This document shows, piece by piece, positions 35,264 through 44,900 of a stretch of 64,000 bases of DNA. The position numbers and the translations under genes are program-made. The notes under the pieces are model-generated. The model saw only the letters and a program-made list of their open reading frames with translations. It was not told the DNA's origin and ran no database searches. The stretch's first letter is position 1, and each line of letters opens with the position of its first letter. This DNA comes from Streptomyces chryseus (GTDB taxonomy: Bacteria > Actinomycetota > Actinomycetes > Streptomycetales > Streptomycetaceae), in contig NZ_BMVO01000003.1 in assembly GCF_014650755.1 (NCBI RefSeq), positions 124,001-188,000 of the forward strand. Direction: 5' to 3'.

Positions 35264-35845
35264 CTACCGCAGCCGCGCCATCAGGGCGTGCTCGACCAGC
35301 GTGATCAGCGCGCTCTTGGCGTCCGCGCGGTGGCGGGCGTCGGTGGTGAGGATCGGGGTGTCGGGACCGATCTGCAGGGCCTCGCGCACCTCGTCCGGGT
35401 TGTACGGCTGGTGTCCGTCGAAGCCGTTGAGGGCGATGACGAACGGCAGTCCGCTGTTCTCGAAGTAGTCGACGGCGGGGAAGCAGTCGGCGAGCCTCCT
35501 CGTGTCGACCAGGACGACGGCGCCGATGGCACCGCGTACGAGGTCGTCCCACATGAACCAGAAGCGGTCCTGACCGGGCGTACCGAAGAGGTACAGGATC
35601 AGGTCCTGGTCCAGGGTGATGCGGCCGAAGTCCATGGCCACCGTGGTGGTGGTCTTGTCTCCGGTGTGGGTGAGGTCGTCGATGCCCGCCGAAGCGGACG
35701 TCATGACGGCCTCGGTGCGCAGCGGGTTGATCTCCGAGACGGCTCCGACGAACGTGGTCTTGCCCACGCCGAAACCGCCCGCCACCACGATCTTCGCGGA
35801 GGTTGTGGAGCGGGCTGCTCCGCTGCTAGAGCTTGCGAAGTCCAC
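35264..35845 (-). CDS. cvnD2: Conservon GTPase CvnD (second conservon)
   Basis: This small Ras-like GTPase of 193 aa acts as the switch of the conservon complex at the membrane. The P-loop GGFGVGKTT (residues 23-31), the switch II region FGTPGQDRF and LNGFDG at the place of the usual NKxD are visible. It overlaps cvnC by 20 bases and is the last gene of the operon. It is about 94% identical to the CvnD encoded at 40420-41001, far closer than the sensor kinases of the two operons. Numbering as cvn2 follows S. coelicolor synteny (next to accB-accE) and is inferred. Confidence 0.93.
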   Translation of the reverse strand: MDFASSSSGAARSTTSAKIVVAGGFGVGKTTFVGAVSEINPLRTEAVMTSASAGIDDLTHTGDKTTTTVAMDFGRITLDQDLILYLFGTPGQDRFWFMWDDLVRGAIGAVVLVDTRRLADCFPAVDYFENSGLPFVIALNGFDGHQPYNPDEVREALQIGPDTPILTTDARHRADAKSALITLVEHALMARLR

Positions 35846-36380
35846 TGAGCACCCTTTCGAGCAGTGTCACGTCTGGCTGACCGCCGGCGGACTCGTCGCC
35901 GCCGGGCTGGTGAATGGCTACAAGTCCGGCCTCGGCCAGGTCGGCGACGAGGATCCGGGCCACCCCGAGGGGGATGGTGAGAAGTGCGGAGATCTCGGCG
36001 ACCGACTTGATCTCCCGGCACAGATGGCAGATCCGCTGGTGCTCGGGCAGCTGCCCTTGCAGACGTGACGGGTCCGCCGTGGTGCTGACCAGTGCCTCGA
36101 TGGCGAGCTGGTAACGCGGCCTGGTGCGGCCACCGGTCATGGCGTACGGCCGGACCAGCGGGTTGTGGTTCGCCTGCGAGGCGGCGGGCGCGGGGGCCCG
36201 CCGCGACTGCGCCGGCTGGACCCGCTGCTGAGGCTGCCGCTGGTGCGGAGGCTGCTGCTCGTACTGCTGCGGCCGGCTCGGCGCGGAGGGGAAGTTGAAC
36301 CTGTTGTGCGAGGTGTCACCCTGATTCTGACCCTGGCCGTAAGGCCAGTTGGCCGAAGAACCGTCCGGGGGTGTTGCCAC
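35826..36380 (-). CDS. cvnC2: Conservon DUF742 protein CvnC (second conservon)
   Basis: The 184-aa protein has an N-terminal disordered stretch rich in Gln, Pro and Arg (about 80 residues) and a DUF742 winged-helix-like domain: VRPYAMTGGRTRPRYQLAIEAL, EHQRICHLCREIKSVAEISALL and LGVARILVADL. DUF742 proteins bind partner GTPases in these operons. GTG 36380 (MATPPDGSS) is chosen because GGAGGAGG lies 4-7 bases upstream; a longer in-frame ATG at 36440 lacks a site. The last 20 bases overlap cvnD. Its disordered N-terminus distinguishes it from the CvnC of the other conservon, which has a much shorter one. Confidence 0.9.
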   Translation of the reverse strand: MATPPDGSSANWPYGQGQNQGDTSHNRFNFPSAPSRPQQYEQQPPHQRQPQQRVQPAQSRRAPAPAASQANHNPLVRPYAMTGGRTRPRYQLAIEALVSTTADPSRLQGQLPEHQRICHLCREIKSVAEISALLTIPLGVARILVADLAEAGLVAIHQPGGDESAGGQPDVTLLERVLSGLRKL

Positions 36381-36476
36381 GTTTCCTCCTCCGACTGCCG
36401 GGCGCCCGATTGCTTGCTGAGGTGCCACGTTCCCGAACATTAAAGCCCGTGGACACCAAAGCGCACTCTTTGTCTG

Positions 36477-36899
36477 CTAGTTGAGAAGACTTCCTTGCAG
36501 CTCGGCGCGCAGGTCCGGAGTGAGGACACTGCCGGCCCGGTCCACCAGGAGAGCCATCTCGTAACCCACGAGACCGATGTCGGCCTCCGGGTGGGCGAGC
36601 ACGGCCAGCGAGGAGCCGTCCGAGATCGACATGAGGAAGAGGAACCCGCGCTCCATCTCCACCACGGTCTGGTTGACCGCGCCGCCCTCGAAGATCCGGG
36701 ACGCACCCGCCGTCAGCGAGGTGAGTCCGGAGGCCACCGCTGACAGCTGGTCGGCGCGGTCCCGGGGGAAGCCCTCGGACATCGCCAGCAGGAGTCCGTC
36801 GGCGGAGACCACCACCGTGTGGGACACCCCGGGGGTGTTGTCCACGAAGTTGGTGATCAACCAGTTCAGATTCTGCGCCGCCTGGCTCATCGGGCTCAC
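36477..36899 (-). CDS. cvnB2: Conservon roadblock/LC7 protein CvnB (second conservon)
   Basis: The 140-aa protein is a roadblock/LC7 domain (LNWLITNFVDNTPGVSHTVVVSADGLLLAMSEG), a dimeric platform that regulates small GTPases such as CvnD. GTG 36899 (MSPMSQ) is preferred over the ATG three codons later because AGGAGC sits 6 bases from the GTG. It begins one base after the cvnA stop, so it should be translationally coupled. Only 6 residues differ from the CvnB encoded at 41503-41925. Confidence 0.93.
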   Translation of the reverse strand: MSPMSQAAQNLNWLITNFVDNTPGVSHTVVVSADGLLLAMSEGFPRDRADQLSAVASGLTSLTAGASRIFEGGAVNQTVVEMERGFLFLMSISDGSSLAVLAHPEADIGLVGYEMALLVDRAGSVLTPDLRAELQGSLLN

Positions 36900-36900
36900 A

Positions 36901-39900
36901 CTAACGCTCCTGGTTGTAGGTGTTGCCATGGCCACCGTTCTGATCGTAGGTGGCCGCCGTGTTCGTGTCCGTTCCCGCATTGCGACCCTGCTGGACACCC
37001 CGGCGCAGGTTGCTCAGCCTGCCCCGGACGTCCTCGGGAGCGCGGGAGACCTGTGGGCCGCCCTGCGGGGTCTGCTCCGCGGTTCCCTCGACCAGGTTGG
37101 CCTTGGGTACCCGCCGGGGAAGACCGGAGGAGGTGACTCCGCCCGCCTTGGGCTCACGGAGCTTCTCCGCCCGCTGCCAGCGCTCGTCGTTCGACGAACG
37201 CCAGTCGTCGGTGCTGCCCTTCCCTGCCCCGTCCTGCTGCGGCGCGTCGTGCTGCGGCTGCTGGGCGACGACCGGCTGCTGCGTCACGTCCTGCCCGACG
37301 GAGTCCCCACCGGGCTGCCAGTGCTGCTGGCCGCCACGGCGCGGGAGACCGGCGTCGGTCACCTCGTGGCCGGGGGCCGGGGCGGAACCCGGACGGTCGA
37401 AGCCTACGCGCTCCCGGTCGTTCGCGGGAGCGCCCGGCGCAGATTCCGCTTCCGACCCGAACTCCGGTTCGTACGCTCCCTGATAAGAGCCCTGATCCGG
37501 CCAGTTCCCCTGGTGGGAGGCAGAATCGTACGAGTCTTCGTACGTCGCCTGCGGTGCCGCCTGGTCCTGGTAATCGGAGTCCGGATACGTCTGGTACGCC
37601 GGGTAGTCGTCGTACCCGCCCTGGTCGTACGCCGGCTGCTGGGGCTGCTCGTACTGCTGCTGCGGGTCCCCGTACGACTGCTGCGGGTCGTCGTACGACG
37701 CCTGCTGCGCCTCGTCGCGGAACAGCGGGCGGTCGCCGGTGGCCTGGGCCTCCAGCTGGGCGCGCCGCTCCTCGCGGAGCAGCGAGCGGCCCACCGGGTC
37801 CAGCTGCGCTTCGTCGCCCTCGTTGCCGTAGCGCGAGTCGTCGAAGCCCAGCTCGGCCGCGGTGCGCATCGGAGCGCTCTCGTACACCTGCTGCTCGGGA
37901 ATGATCGAGGAGACGGTGAAGTCGTCGTGCGGGAGCTGCTCGCCGCCACCACCGTGGGTGATGGCGTCCGGCAGCATGACGAGCGACGTCGTACCGGCCT
38001 GCTCGCCCGAGGGGCGGAGCTGGACGCGGATGCTGTGCCGGTCCGCGAGGCGGCCGACCACGAACAGGCCCATGCGCTGCGAGACGGCGGCGTCCACGGT
38101 CGGCGGGTTCGCCAGCTTGTGGTTGATGTCCGCGAAGTCCTCGGCGGTGAGGCCGATGCCCTTGTCGTGGATCTCGATCATGACGCGGCCGTCGGGCAGC
38201 CGGGTCGCGGTGACGCGGACCTTCGTCTGCGGCGAGGAGAACGTGGTGGCGTTCTCCAGGAGCTCGGCGAGCAGGTGCACGAGGTCGGTCACGGCCTGGC
38301 CGTGGATCTCCGACTCCGGTACGCCGCTGAGCTCGATGCGCTCGTAGCTCTCCACCTCGGAGGAGGCGGCGCGCAGCACGTCGACGAGCGGGACCGGCTG
38401 GTTCCAGCGGCGGCCCGGCTCCTCGCCGGCGAGGACGAGGAGGTTCTCGCCGTTGCGGCGCATACGGGTCGCGAGGTGGTCCAGCTTGAAGAGGTTCTCC
38501 AGCTGGTCCGGGTCGGCCTCGTTGTTCTCCAGATCGGTGATCAGCGTCAGCTGGCCCTCGATCAGGGACTGGTTGCGGCGCGAGAGGTTCGTGAAGATCG
38601 CGTTGACGTTGCCCCGGAGCATGGCCTGCTCGGCGGCGAGCCGGACGGCCTCGCGGTGTACCTGGTCGAAGGCGCGGGCGACCTCGCCGATCTCGTCGTG
38701 CGACGTGATCGGGATCGGCTCGACACGGGTGTCGACGCGGCCCGGCTCCGTACGGGAGAGCTGGTCGACCAGCATCGGCAGGCGCTGCTCGGCGATGCCG
38801 AAGGCGGCGGTCCGCAGCCGGCTCATCGCGCTGCTCATCTGGCGCGCCATGAGACCGGCCATGATGACCGAGGCCAGCAGGGCGATGACGACGATCAGAC
38901 CGTTGACGATGGCGTCGGTCTTGGCGTCGGAGGAGATCGTCGCCGCCTCTTCCACCGCCTTGTCGACGAGGTCCTGCTCGATCTCCGTGTAGCCGTCGAA
39001 CTTGGCGGTGGAAGCGGCCATCCACACCTCGGGCGTGATGCCCTGGGCCTTCAGGCCGGACGGCTTGCCCTGGCCGATCGCCTCGGCCATGCCGTCCAGG
39101 ATCGAGCCGCCCTTGCTCGGCGGCGCCTTGAAGGGGACGCCGGCCTGCTGGGCCTGCTGCTTGGCGGCGGCGAGCTTCTTGGCGCCGTCCTCCGCCTTGC
39201 CCTTCATGATGCGCTCGAGCTTGTCGGTGTCCGCCTGCGTACCGCCGGAGACGTACTCGCCGAGGGCGATCTGCTCCAGGTAGTTGTACGAGTTGAACGC
39301 GACCGTCTGCTTCGCGAGCTTCTCCGGGTCGGCGCTCGGGCGGACCAGGAGGTGCACGCCGATGGAACGCTGGAGCGACGTGGCGGCCTTGGCGAGTTGG
39401 ACGGCGTAGACCGTACGGCCGTAGGAGGTGATGTTGCCGGTGCCCAGGCCCAGCTCGTTCGACAGCTCCATCAGGTAGTGATGGATTTGGACGTAGCCCT
39501 CTTCGGTCTTCACCGGGTCGAGGGCCTCGCTGTACGCGGCCTTGCGGAGCGCGGCGAGCTTCGGCTCCTCCTTGGCGAAGAGGCCGAGGCGGCGTTCGAG
39601 GCCCTGCTTCTCCGGGATGTCCCCGGTGGCCTCGCGGAAGTTCGCCGCGGCCTCGTCGGTCGCGGCGTACGCCTCGGCGACCTCGGGGGCCTTGCGCTTG
39701 CCCTTCAGGAGCGGGTCGGCGGTCAGGTCGCGCTCGTTGAGCAGCGCCTGGCCGTACTCCGAGGCGGCGCGGACGAGGACCGCGGTCTTCTCGGCGTCCT
39801 GCGCCTCGCGCCAGGTGTCGATCGACCCCTTGACCTGGAAGCCGCCCATGACCAGGCCGACAGCCACGGGTATGAGAAGGATCGCGTTCAGCCTGGTGGG

Positions 39901-40068
39901 CACGCGCCAGTTGCGCGGCGAGAACTTGCTGCTGCTGCCGCCACTGCCACCGCTGCCCTTGGGCGCGGCGGCGGGCGAGGTCGCGGGCGACGTCGCTGTG
40001 CGCGGCGGCGGGGTGAAGTTGCCCCGCGCCTGCTGCTGTGCGGAGCTCGTCTTGCTGCTACGCCTCAC
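36901..40068 (-). CDS. cvnA2: Conservon sensor kinase-like protein CvnA (second conservon)
   Basis: The 1055-aa protein has a Ser/Gly/Pro-rich N-terminus, a transmembrane helix (about 60-80), a nitrate/nitrite-sensing-type extracellular helical domain (about 80-385), a second helix (about 390-412), a HAMP linker, a helical region with KLDHLATRMRRNGENLLVLAG, and a HATPase_c domain (about 590-700: LLENATTFSSP, DKGIGLTAED, GLFVVGRLADRH). The last 350 residues are disordered, rich in Gln, Tyr, Asp and Pro, ending in a conserved basic block (SGLPRRVPKANLV, VSRAPEDVRGRLSNLRRGVQQGR). Autokinase activity is not assured in this family. GTG 40068 has a weak site. Confidence 0.9.
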   Translation of the reverse strand: MRRSSKTSSAQQQARGNFTPPPRTATSPATSPAAAPKGSGGSGGSSSKFSPRNWRVPTRLNAILLIPVAVGLVMGGFQVKGSIDTWREAQDAEKTAVLVRAASEYGQALLNERDLTADPLLKGKRKAPEVAEAYAATDEAAANFREATGDIPEKQGLERRLGLFAKEEPKLAALRKAAYSEALDPVKTEEGYVQIHHYLMELSNELGLGTGNITSYGRTVYAVQLAKAATSLQRSIGVHLLVRPSADPEKLAKQTVAFNSYNYLEQIALGEYVSGGTQADTDKLERIMKGKAEDGAKKLAAAKQQAQQAGVPFKAPPSKGGSILDGMAEAIGQGKPSGLKAQGITPEVWMAASTAKFDGYTEIEQDLVDKAVEEAATISSDAKTDAIVNGLIVVIALLASVIMAGLMARQMSSAMSRLRTAAFGIAEQRLPMLVDQLSRTEPGRVDTRVEPIPITSHDEIGEVARAFDQVHREAVRLAAEQAMLRGNVNAIFTNLSRRNQSLIEGQLTLITDLENNEADPDQLENLFKLDHLATRMRRNGENLLVLAGEEPGRRWNQPVPLVDVLRAASSEVESYERIELSGVPESEIHGQAVTDLVHLLAELLENATTFSSPQTKVRVTATRLPDGRVMIEIHDKGIGLTAEDFADINHKLANPPTVDAAVSQRMGLFVVGRLADRHSIRVQLRPSGEQAGTTSLVMLPDAITHGGGGEQLPHDDFTVSSIIPEQQVYESAPMRTAAELGFDDSRYGNEGDEAQLDPVGRSLLREERRAQLEAQATGDRPLFRDEAQQASYDDPQQSYGDPQQQYEQPQQPAYDQGGYDDYPAYQTYPDSDYQDQAAPQATYEDSYDSASHQGNWPDQGSYQGAYEPEFGSEAESAPGAPANDRERVGFDRPGSAPAPGHEVTDAGLPRRGGQQHWQPGGDSVGQDVTQQPVVAQQPQHDAPQQDGAGKGSTDDWRSSNDERWQRAEKLREPKAGGVTSSGLPRRVPKANLVEGTAEQTPQGGPQVSRAPEDVRGRLSNLRRGVQQGRNAGTDTNTAATYDQNGGHGNTYNQER

Positions 40069-40230
40069 TCGACCAACAACCTCTCGGCGCCGGCACCTAC
40101 GGTGTGCCGTTTTTCTCGTTCAGGGCCGTACTACTCGGGAGTTCGACGAATTCCAGCACGGGGAGCGGCTGCGTTCCAAACAGGGGGAACCCGCCATTCC
40201 GAGTGTTGTAAGCCTCAGATAAAACGGTCA

Positions 40231-40260
40231 AAAAGAGCGAGCCCCGCCAAAAGGCGGGGC
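40231..40260 (-). terminator. Intrinsic terminator of the first conservon
   Basis: GCCCCGCC (40241-40248) pairs with GGCGGGGC (40253-40260) over AAAA. Read on the minus strand it is followed by TCGCTCTTTTT, a T-tract, so it ends transcription coming from cvnD1. Confidence 0.85.
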
Positions 40261-40339
40261 CGATGTGAGCGCAGCGGCACCACGCGGTCGCTTGCGGTGG
40301 TGACGGCGGCGCAATTCTCTTTCGAAACGTTATGAACAC

Positions 40340-40375
40340 AGGGGCGGAGAGTGTCAAAGGACACAGTCCGCCCCT
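40340..40375 (-). repeat. Nested hairpin after cvnD1
   Basis: AGGGGCGGA (40340-40348) pairs with TCCGCCCCT (40367-40375), and inside it GTGTC (40351-40355) pairs with GACAC (40360-40364) over AAAG. It has no T-tract and lies between cvnD1 and the main terminator; it may protect the mRNA end. Confidence 0.75.
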
Positions 40376-40419
40376 GAATCGTCGCCTGGACGGCTACGAC
40401 AACTGCCGTATACGAGGGA

Positions 40420-41001
40420 CTACTTGAGACGTGCCATGAGCGCGTGCTCCACGAGCGTGATCAAACCGCTCTTGGCGTCGGCGCGGTGGCGGGCGTCGGT
40501 GGTGATGATCGGGGTGCCGGGACCGATCTGCAGGGCCTCGCGCACCTCGTCGGGCGTGTACGGCTGGTGCCCCTCGAAGCCGTTGAGCGCGATGACGAAC
40601 GGCAGCCCGCTGTTCTCGAAGTAGTCGACCGCGGGGAAGCAGTCGGCGAGACGGCGGGTGTCCACCAGCACGATCGCGCCGATCGCGCCGCGCACGAGGT
40701 CGTCCCACATGAACCAGAAGCGGTCCTGACCGGGCGTACCGAAGAGGTACAGGATCAGGTCCTGGTCCAGGGTGATGCGGCCGAAGTCCATGGCGACGGT
40801 CGTCGTCGACTTGCCACCGGTGTGGGTGAGGTCGTCGATGCCCGCCGAGGCGGACGTCATGACGGCCTCGGTGCGCAGCGGGTCGATCTCGGAGACCGCG
40901 CCCACGAACGTGGTCTTGCCGACGCCGAAGCCGCCCGCCACCACGATCTTCGCCGAGGTGGTGGAGCGGGCCGCTCCGCTGCTAGAGCTTCCGAAGTCCA
41001 C
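40420..41001 (-). CDS. cvnD1: Conservon GTPase CvnD (first conservon)
   Basis: The 193-aa small GTPase has the same P-loop (GGFGVGKTT), FGTPGQDRF switch II and LNGFEG segment as the other CvnD, differing at about eleven positions. It overlaps cvnC1 by 20 bases and closes the operon. Two genes this similar at the far ends of otherwise diverged operons suggest gene conversion or strong purifying selection on shared partners. Confidence 0.93.
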   Translation of the reverse strand: MDFGSSSSGAARSTTSAKIVVAGGFGVGKTTFVGAVSEIDPLRTEAVMTSASAGIDDLTHTGGKSTTTVAMDFGRITLDQDLILYLFGTPGQDRFWFMWDDLVRGAIGAIVLVDTRRLADCFPAVDYFENSGLPFVIALNGFEGHQPYTPDEVREALQIGPGTPIITTDARHRADAKSGLITLVEHALMARLK

Positions 41002-41389
41002 TGAGCACCCTTTCCAGCAGCGTGACGTCCGGCGTGCCGCCGGCCTCTCCGTTGCCCGGCTGGTGGATCGCCACCATGCCGGCCTCCGCCAGGTCGGCGA
41101 CGAGGATCCGCGCGACGCCCAGCGGCATCGACAGCAGCGCCGAGACCTCGGCCACCGACTTGACCTCGCGGCACAGGTGGCAGATGCGCTGGTGCTCGGG
41201 CAGCAGCGAGGAGAGGTGCGCCGGGTCGGCGGTGGTGCTGACCAGCGCCTCGATGGCGAGCTGGTAGCGCGGCCGGGTCCGGCCGCCGGTCATCGCGTAC
41301 GGACGTACCAGCGGCTGGTCGCCTTCGTGATCGTACGACGCGTCGAGGCGCGCTCCGTACGGATCATGAGAGGCGGGGGGCGGGGTCAT
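40982..41389 (-). CDS. cvnC1: Conservon DUF742 protein CvnC (first conservon)
   Basis: The 135-aa protein starts MTPPPASHDPYGARLDASYDHEGD and then has the DUF742 domain (VRPYAMTGGRTRPRYQLAIEAL, HQRICHLCREVKSVAEVSALL, LGVARILVADLAEAGMVAIHQPG). ATG 41389 is chosen because CGGAGG lies 8 bases upstream; a longer reading frame extends to 41485 without a ribosome binding site. The N-terminus is about 50 residues shorter than in the CvnC encoded at 35826-36380. It overlaps cvnD1 by 20 bases. Confidence 0.91.
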   Translation of the reverse strand: MTPPPASHDPYGARLDASYDHEGDQPLVRPYAMTGGRTRPRYQLAIEALVSTTADPAHLSSLLPEHQRICHLCREVKSVAEVSALLSMPLGVARILVADLAEAGMVAIHQPGNGEAGGTPDVTLLERVLSGLRKL

Positions 41390-41502
41390 GGATCGATCCT
41401 CCGGGCATGACGACAGGGGATGGGCCTGCCGTCTGACGGGGCCGGGGTGGGGGGCTGTGCGCGGCCTTGGGTCTGTTCTCGGCAATACCTGGGGTGCGCT
41501 GC

Positions 41503-41925
41503 CTAGTGGAGAAGGCTCCCCTGGAGCTCCGCGCGGAGGTCCGGGGTCAGAACGCTGCCGGCCCGGTCGACCAGCAGCGCCATCTCGTAACCGACGAGGC
41601 CGATGTCGCAGTCGGGGTGTGCGAGCACGGCGAGGGAGGAACCGTCGGAGACGGACATGAGGAAGAGGAAACCGCGCTCCATCTCGACGACGGTCTGGGT
41701 CACAGCCCCGCCCTCGAAAATCCGGGAAGCCCCCGCGGTCAGCGAGGTCAGGCCGGAGGCCACGGCCGCCAGCTGGTCGGCGCGATCACGCGGGAAACCT
41801 TCGGACATCGCCAGAAGGAGTCCGTCGGCGGAGACCACCACCGTGTGGGACACCCCTGGGGTGTTGTCCACGAAATTGGTGATCAACCAGTTCAGATTCT
41901 GCGCCGCCTGGCTCATCGGACTCAA
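41503..41925 (-). CDS. cvnB1: Conservon roadblock/LC7 protein CvnB (first conservon)
   Basis: The 140-aa roadblock protein starts with a rare TTG (41925), placed exactly like the GTG of the other CvnB: AGGAGC lies 6 bases away and the TTG directly abuts the cvnA1 stop codon. The ATG three codons later is the alternative. The domain (LNWLITNFVDNTPGVSHTVVVSADGL) is nearly identical to the other copy, with 6 of 140 residues changed. It should regulate CvnD1. Confidence 0.92.
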   Translation of the reverse strand: MSPMSQAAQNLNWLITNFVDNTPGVSHTVVVSADGLLLAMSEGFPRDRADQLAAVASGLTSLTAGASRIFEGGAVTQTVVEMERGFLFLMSVSDGSSLAVLAHPDCDIGLVGYEMALLVDRAGSVLTPDLRAELQGSLLH

Positions 41926-44900
41926 CTAACGCTCCTGCTGGTGAGTGGGGTCAATGTTGAAACTCCCGGTCGACGAGCCGCTGCCGGCCTGCCGACCCTG
42001 CTGGATACCCCGACGAAGATTGGTCAGCCGTCCGCGCACGTCGTCAGGCGCACGCGAGACCTGCGGACCGGTCTGGTGGTTCTGCTGCTGCGCTGTACCC
42101 GGCACCAGATTGGCGCGCGGGACGCGACGCGGCAGACCCGAGGTCGTGACACCGCCGGCTGCGGGCTTCTTGACCCGCTCGGCCTGCTTTACGAGTTCGT
42201 CGTTCGGCGAGGTGCGCCAGGCGGCGCCGTTGGTGGCGTTCGTACCGTTGGTGGTGCTGCTCGCGGCACCCGTGTCACGCGCCTGGGCGCGCTGCGGCAT
42301 CGGAGGGATGGCGGAGGGCGCGGCAGGAGACTGCTGCGCGGGCCGCCCGGACTGCTGCTGGTGCTGCTGGGGCGCGGCCGCCTGCTGCTCGGCCTGCTGC
42401 TGCTGGAACCAGTTCGATTCCAGCGTGTCGAACAGCGGCGTACGTCCGTCCCCGGGGCCGTGTGCGGGCGGCAGCTCGTGCTGCTGCGGCTGGGGAGGCA
42501 GGCTCGCGGCGGGCTGACGCGGCGCGCCGCCGCCGGGGGTGCCGTCGTTGTCGCGGCCGTGCCGGCGCGGGGCCGGTGCGAGGGCCTGCGGACCGGCCTG
42601 GTGGTGGCCCGGCTGGTTCTGGCCGCCCTGGTCCTGGCCGGACTGGGGGCGGGCCGGGCGCCTGCCCTGGCCCTGCGGCTGGACCGGCCCGCCGTACGCA
42701 CCGGCCGGGTTGGCCTGCTGCGGGGCGTTGAAGTCCGGCCGGGGGAGCTGCGCGGTGGACGCGGGGTCCAGGGGGCCGGGCAGCTCGGGCCGCTGGTACT
42801 GGCCGGCCGGGCCGTTGCCCTGCGGAACGTTGCCGTGGGGGGCGTTGTTCTGCGGGGCGTTGCCCGCGGGCCGGGCGAACTGGCCCGGCGACGCGGGGTC
42901 CTGCGGACCGCGCCGGCCGGGGCGCTCGTACTGACCGGTGGACGCGGGGCCCACCGGACCGCGCACGTCGGAACGCTCGAACACACCGGTGGAGGCGGAC
43001 GCGTCCGGCGCGTCGAAGTTCGGGCGCTCGAACTCGGCGGTGGCGCCGGGATTCTGCCGGGAGGCCAGGTCCGCTTCCTCGTGGCCGCGGGGCTGGTCGG
43101 CGCCCCAGCTGGCGGCCTGCGGCCGCGCCGGGCGCTGCTGGCCCGGGTTGCCGGGCAGCTCGGCGCGAGCGCCGCCCCGGTTCTGCTGCTGCGGCTGCTG
43201 CGGCTGCTGCGGCATACGGCCCTGATCGCCCTGGGCGGGGCCGTTCTTCTGGAAGGCGTTGGGGCGTGCGTCGGGACGCTCACGGTTCCCGGCCTGCCGG
43301 GAACCGCCGAAGGCACCGGAGAGACCGCCGCCCTGACCCGCGCCGGGCTGCTGCCCCTGCGCGGGGGCGCCGTCGCGGCCGGGCAGCGCGGCGCGCTGCC
43401 CGGAGCCCGCGACCTGACCGCGCGCGCCACCGGGACCGGCGGGCAGCCGGCCCGCCGGAGCGGCTCCGCCGCCGACCGCACCCGGACCGGCCGGCATGCG
43501 CGCACCGGGGCCGGAGGGCACCTGGGCCTGAGCGGCGGCGCCGGTCTTGGCCGGGGCCTTCTTGCCGCCCTGGGCGACGTCGACGGGCAGCATGACCAGC
43601 GCGGTCGTGCCACCGGAGTCGGACGGGCGCAGCTGGATGCGGATGCCGTGCCGCAGGGACAGGCGGCCGACCACGAACAGACCCATGCGGCGCGAGACCG
43701 AGACGTCCACGGTGGGCGGCGAGGCGAGCCGCTCGTTGATCGCCGCGAGGTCCTCGGGCGAGAGGCCGATGCCCGTGTCGTGGATCTCGACGAGCACCCG
43801 CCCGTCGGGCAGCGCGTGACCGGTGACCCGGACCTTGGTCTGCGGGGAGGAGAAGGAGGTCGCGTTCTCGAGCAGCTCGGCGAGCAGGTGCACGAGGTCG
43901 TTGACGACGCGGCCGGCGACCTCGGTGCCGGGCACCGAGGACAGTTCGATGCGCTCGTACTGCTCCACCTCGGACGCGGCGGCACGCAGCACGTCGACGA
44001 GCGGCACGGGCCGGGTCCAGCGGCGGCCGGGCTCTTCACCGGCGAGAACGAGGAGGTTCTCACCGTTACGGCGCATGCGGGTCGCGAGGTGGTCGAGCTT
44101 GAACAGCGAGGACAGCTGGTCCGGGTCGGCCTCGCGCGACTCCAGCTCGGAGATGAGCGAGAGCTGACGCTGGATGAGGCCCTGCGAACGGCGCGAGAGG
44201 TTGGTGAACATCGCGTTGACGTTGCCTCGCAGCAGCGCCTGCTCGGCGGCCAGTCGGACCGCCTCGCGGTGCACGTCGTCGAAGGCCGCGGCCACCTGGC
44301 CGATCTCGTCGCGCGAGTGGACACCGACGGACTCCACGGACGTGTCGACGTCCTGCGGGTCGGCCTCGGAGAGCTGCTTGACGAGCTCGGGCAGACGTTC
44401 CTGGGCGACCCGGGTCGCGGTGTCCTGGAGGCGGCGCAGCGAGCGGATCATGGAGCGGGCCACGACGAACGCGCCGACCAGCGAGACGCCGAGGACGAGC
44501 AGGATCAGGACACCGTTGAGGATGGCGTCCCGCTGCGACTCGTTGCGCAGCTCACGGGCCTTCTGCTCCATCTCGTTGAGAAGCGTGGCCTCGATCCGCT
44601 TCATCGCCTGGAGCTTGGTGGTGTCGGCGTCGATCCAGTCCATGTACGAGCGCTCTTGCTCGCTCTTGAGCCGGTCCGGCGTCTGCAGCACGCGGTCCGC
44701 GTACTTGTTGGCGGCCTCGATCGTGGCGTCGTTGCCGCTCTCCAGGGAGGCGGTGAGCTGCTCGTTGTCGCCGACGTAGACCTGGTCGAACTGCTTGAGC
44801 GCGGCGGCCTCGCTGTCCTGCGCGGACTTGGCGTAGAGGCGGTCGTTCTCGGTGAGCGTGCCGACCTCGCGGTCGTTCGCCGGCAGCGAGGCGGCGATGA

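Larger units (their letters stand above)
40069..40419. other. Gap between the two conservons
   Basis: This 351-base gap holds no gene. It contains the terminator of the upstream conservon (40231-40260), a further nested hairpin (40340-40375) and must carry the promoter for cvnA2 near 40070-40230, which I could not pin down. Confidence 0.6.

Noticed and set aside
36577..40335. 1252-codon plus-strand frame opposite cvnA2
   Set aside because: It mirrors the codon bias of the conservon on the other strand and shows no domain; cvnA2, cvnB2 and their overlaps are well supported.
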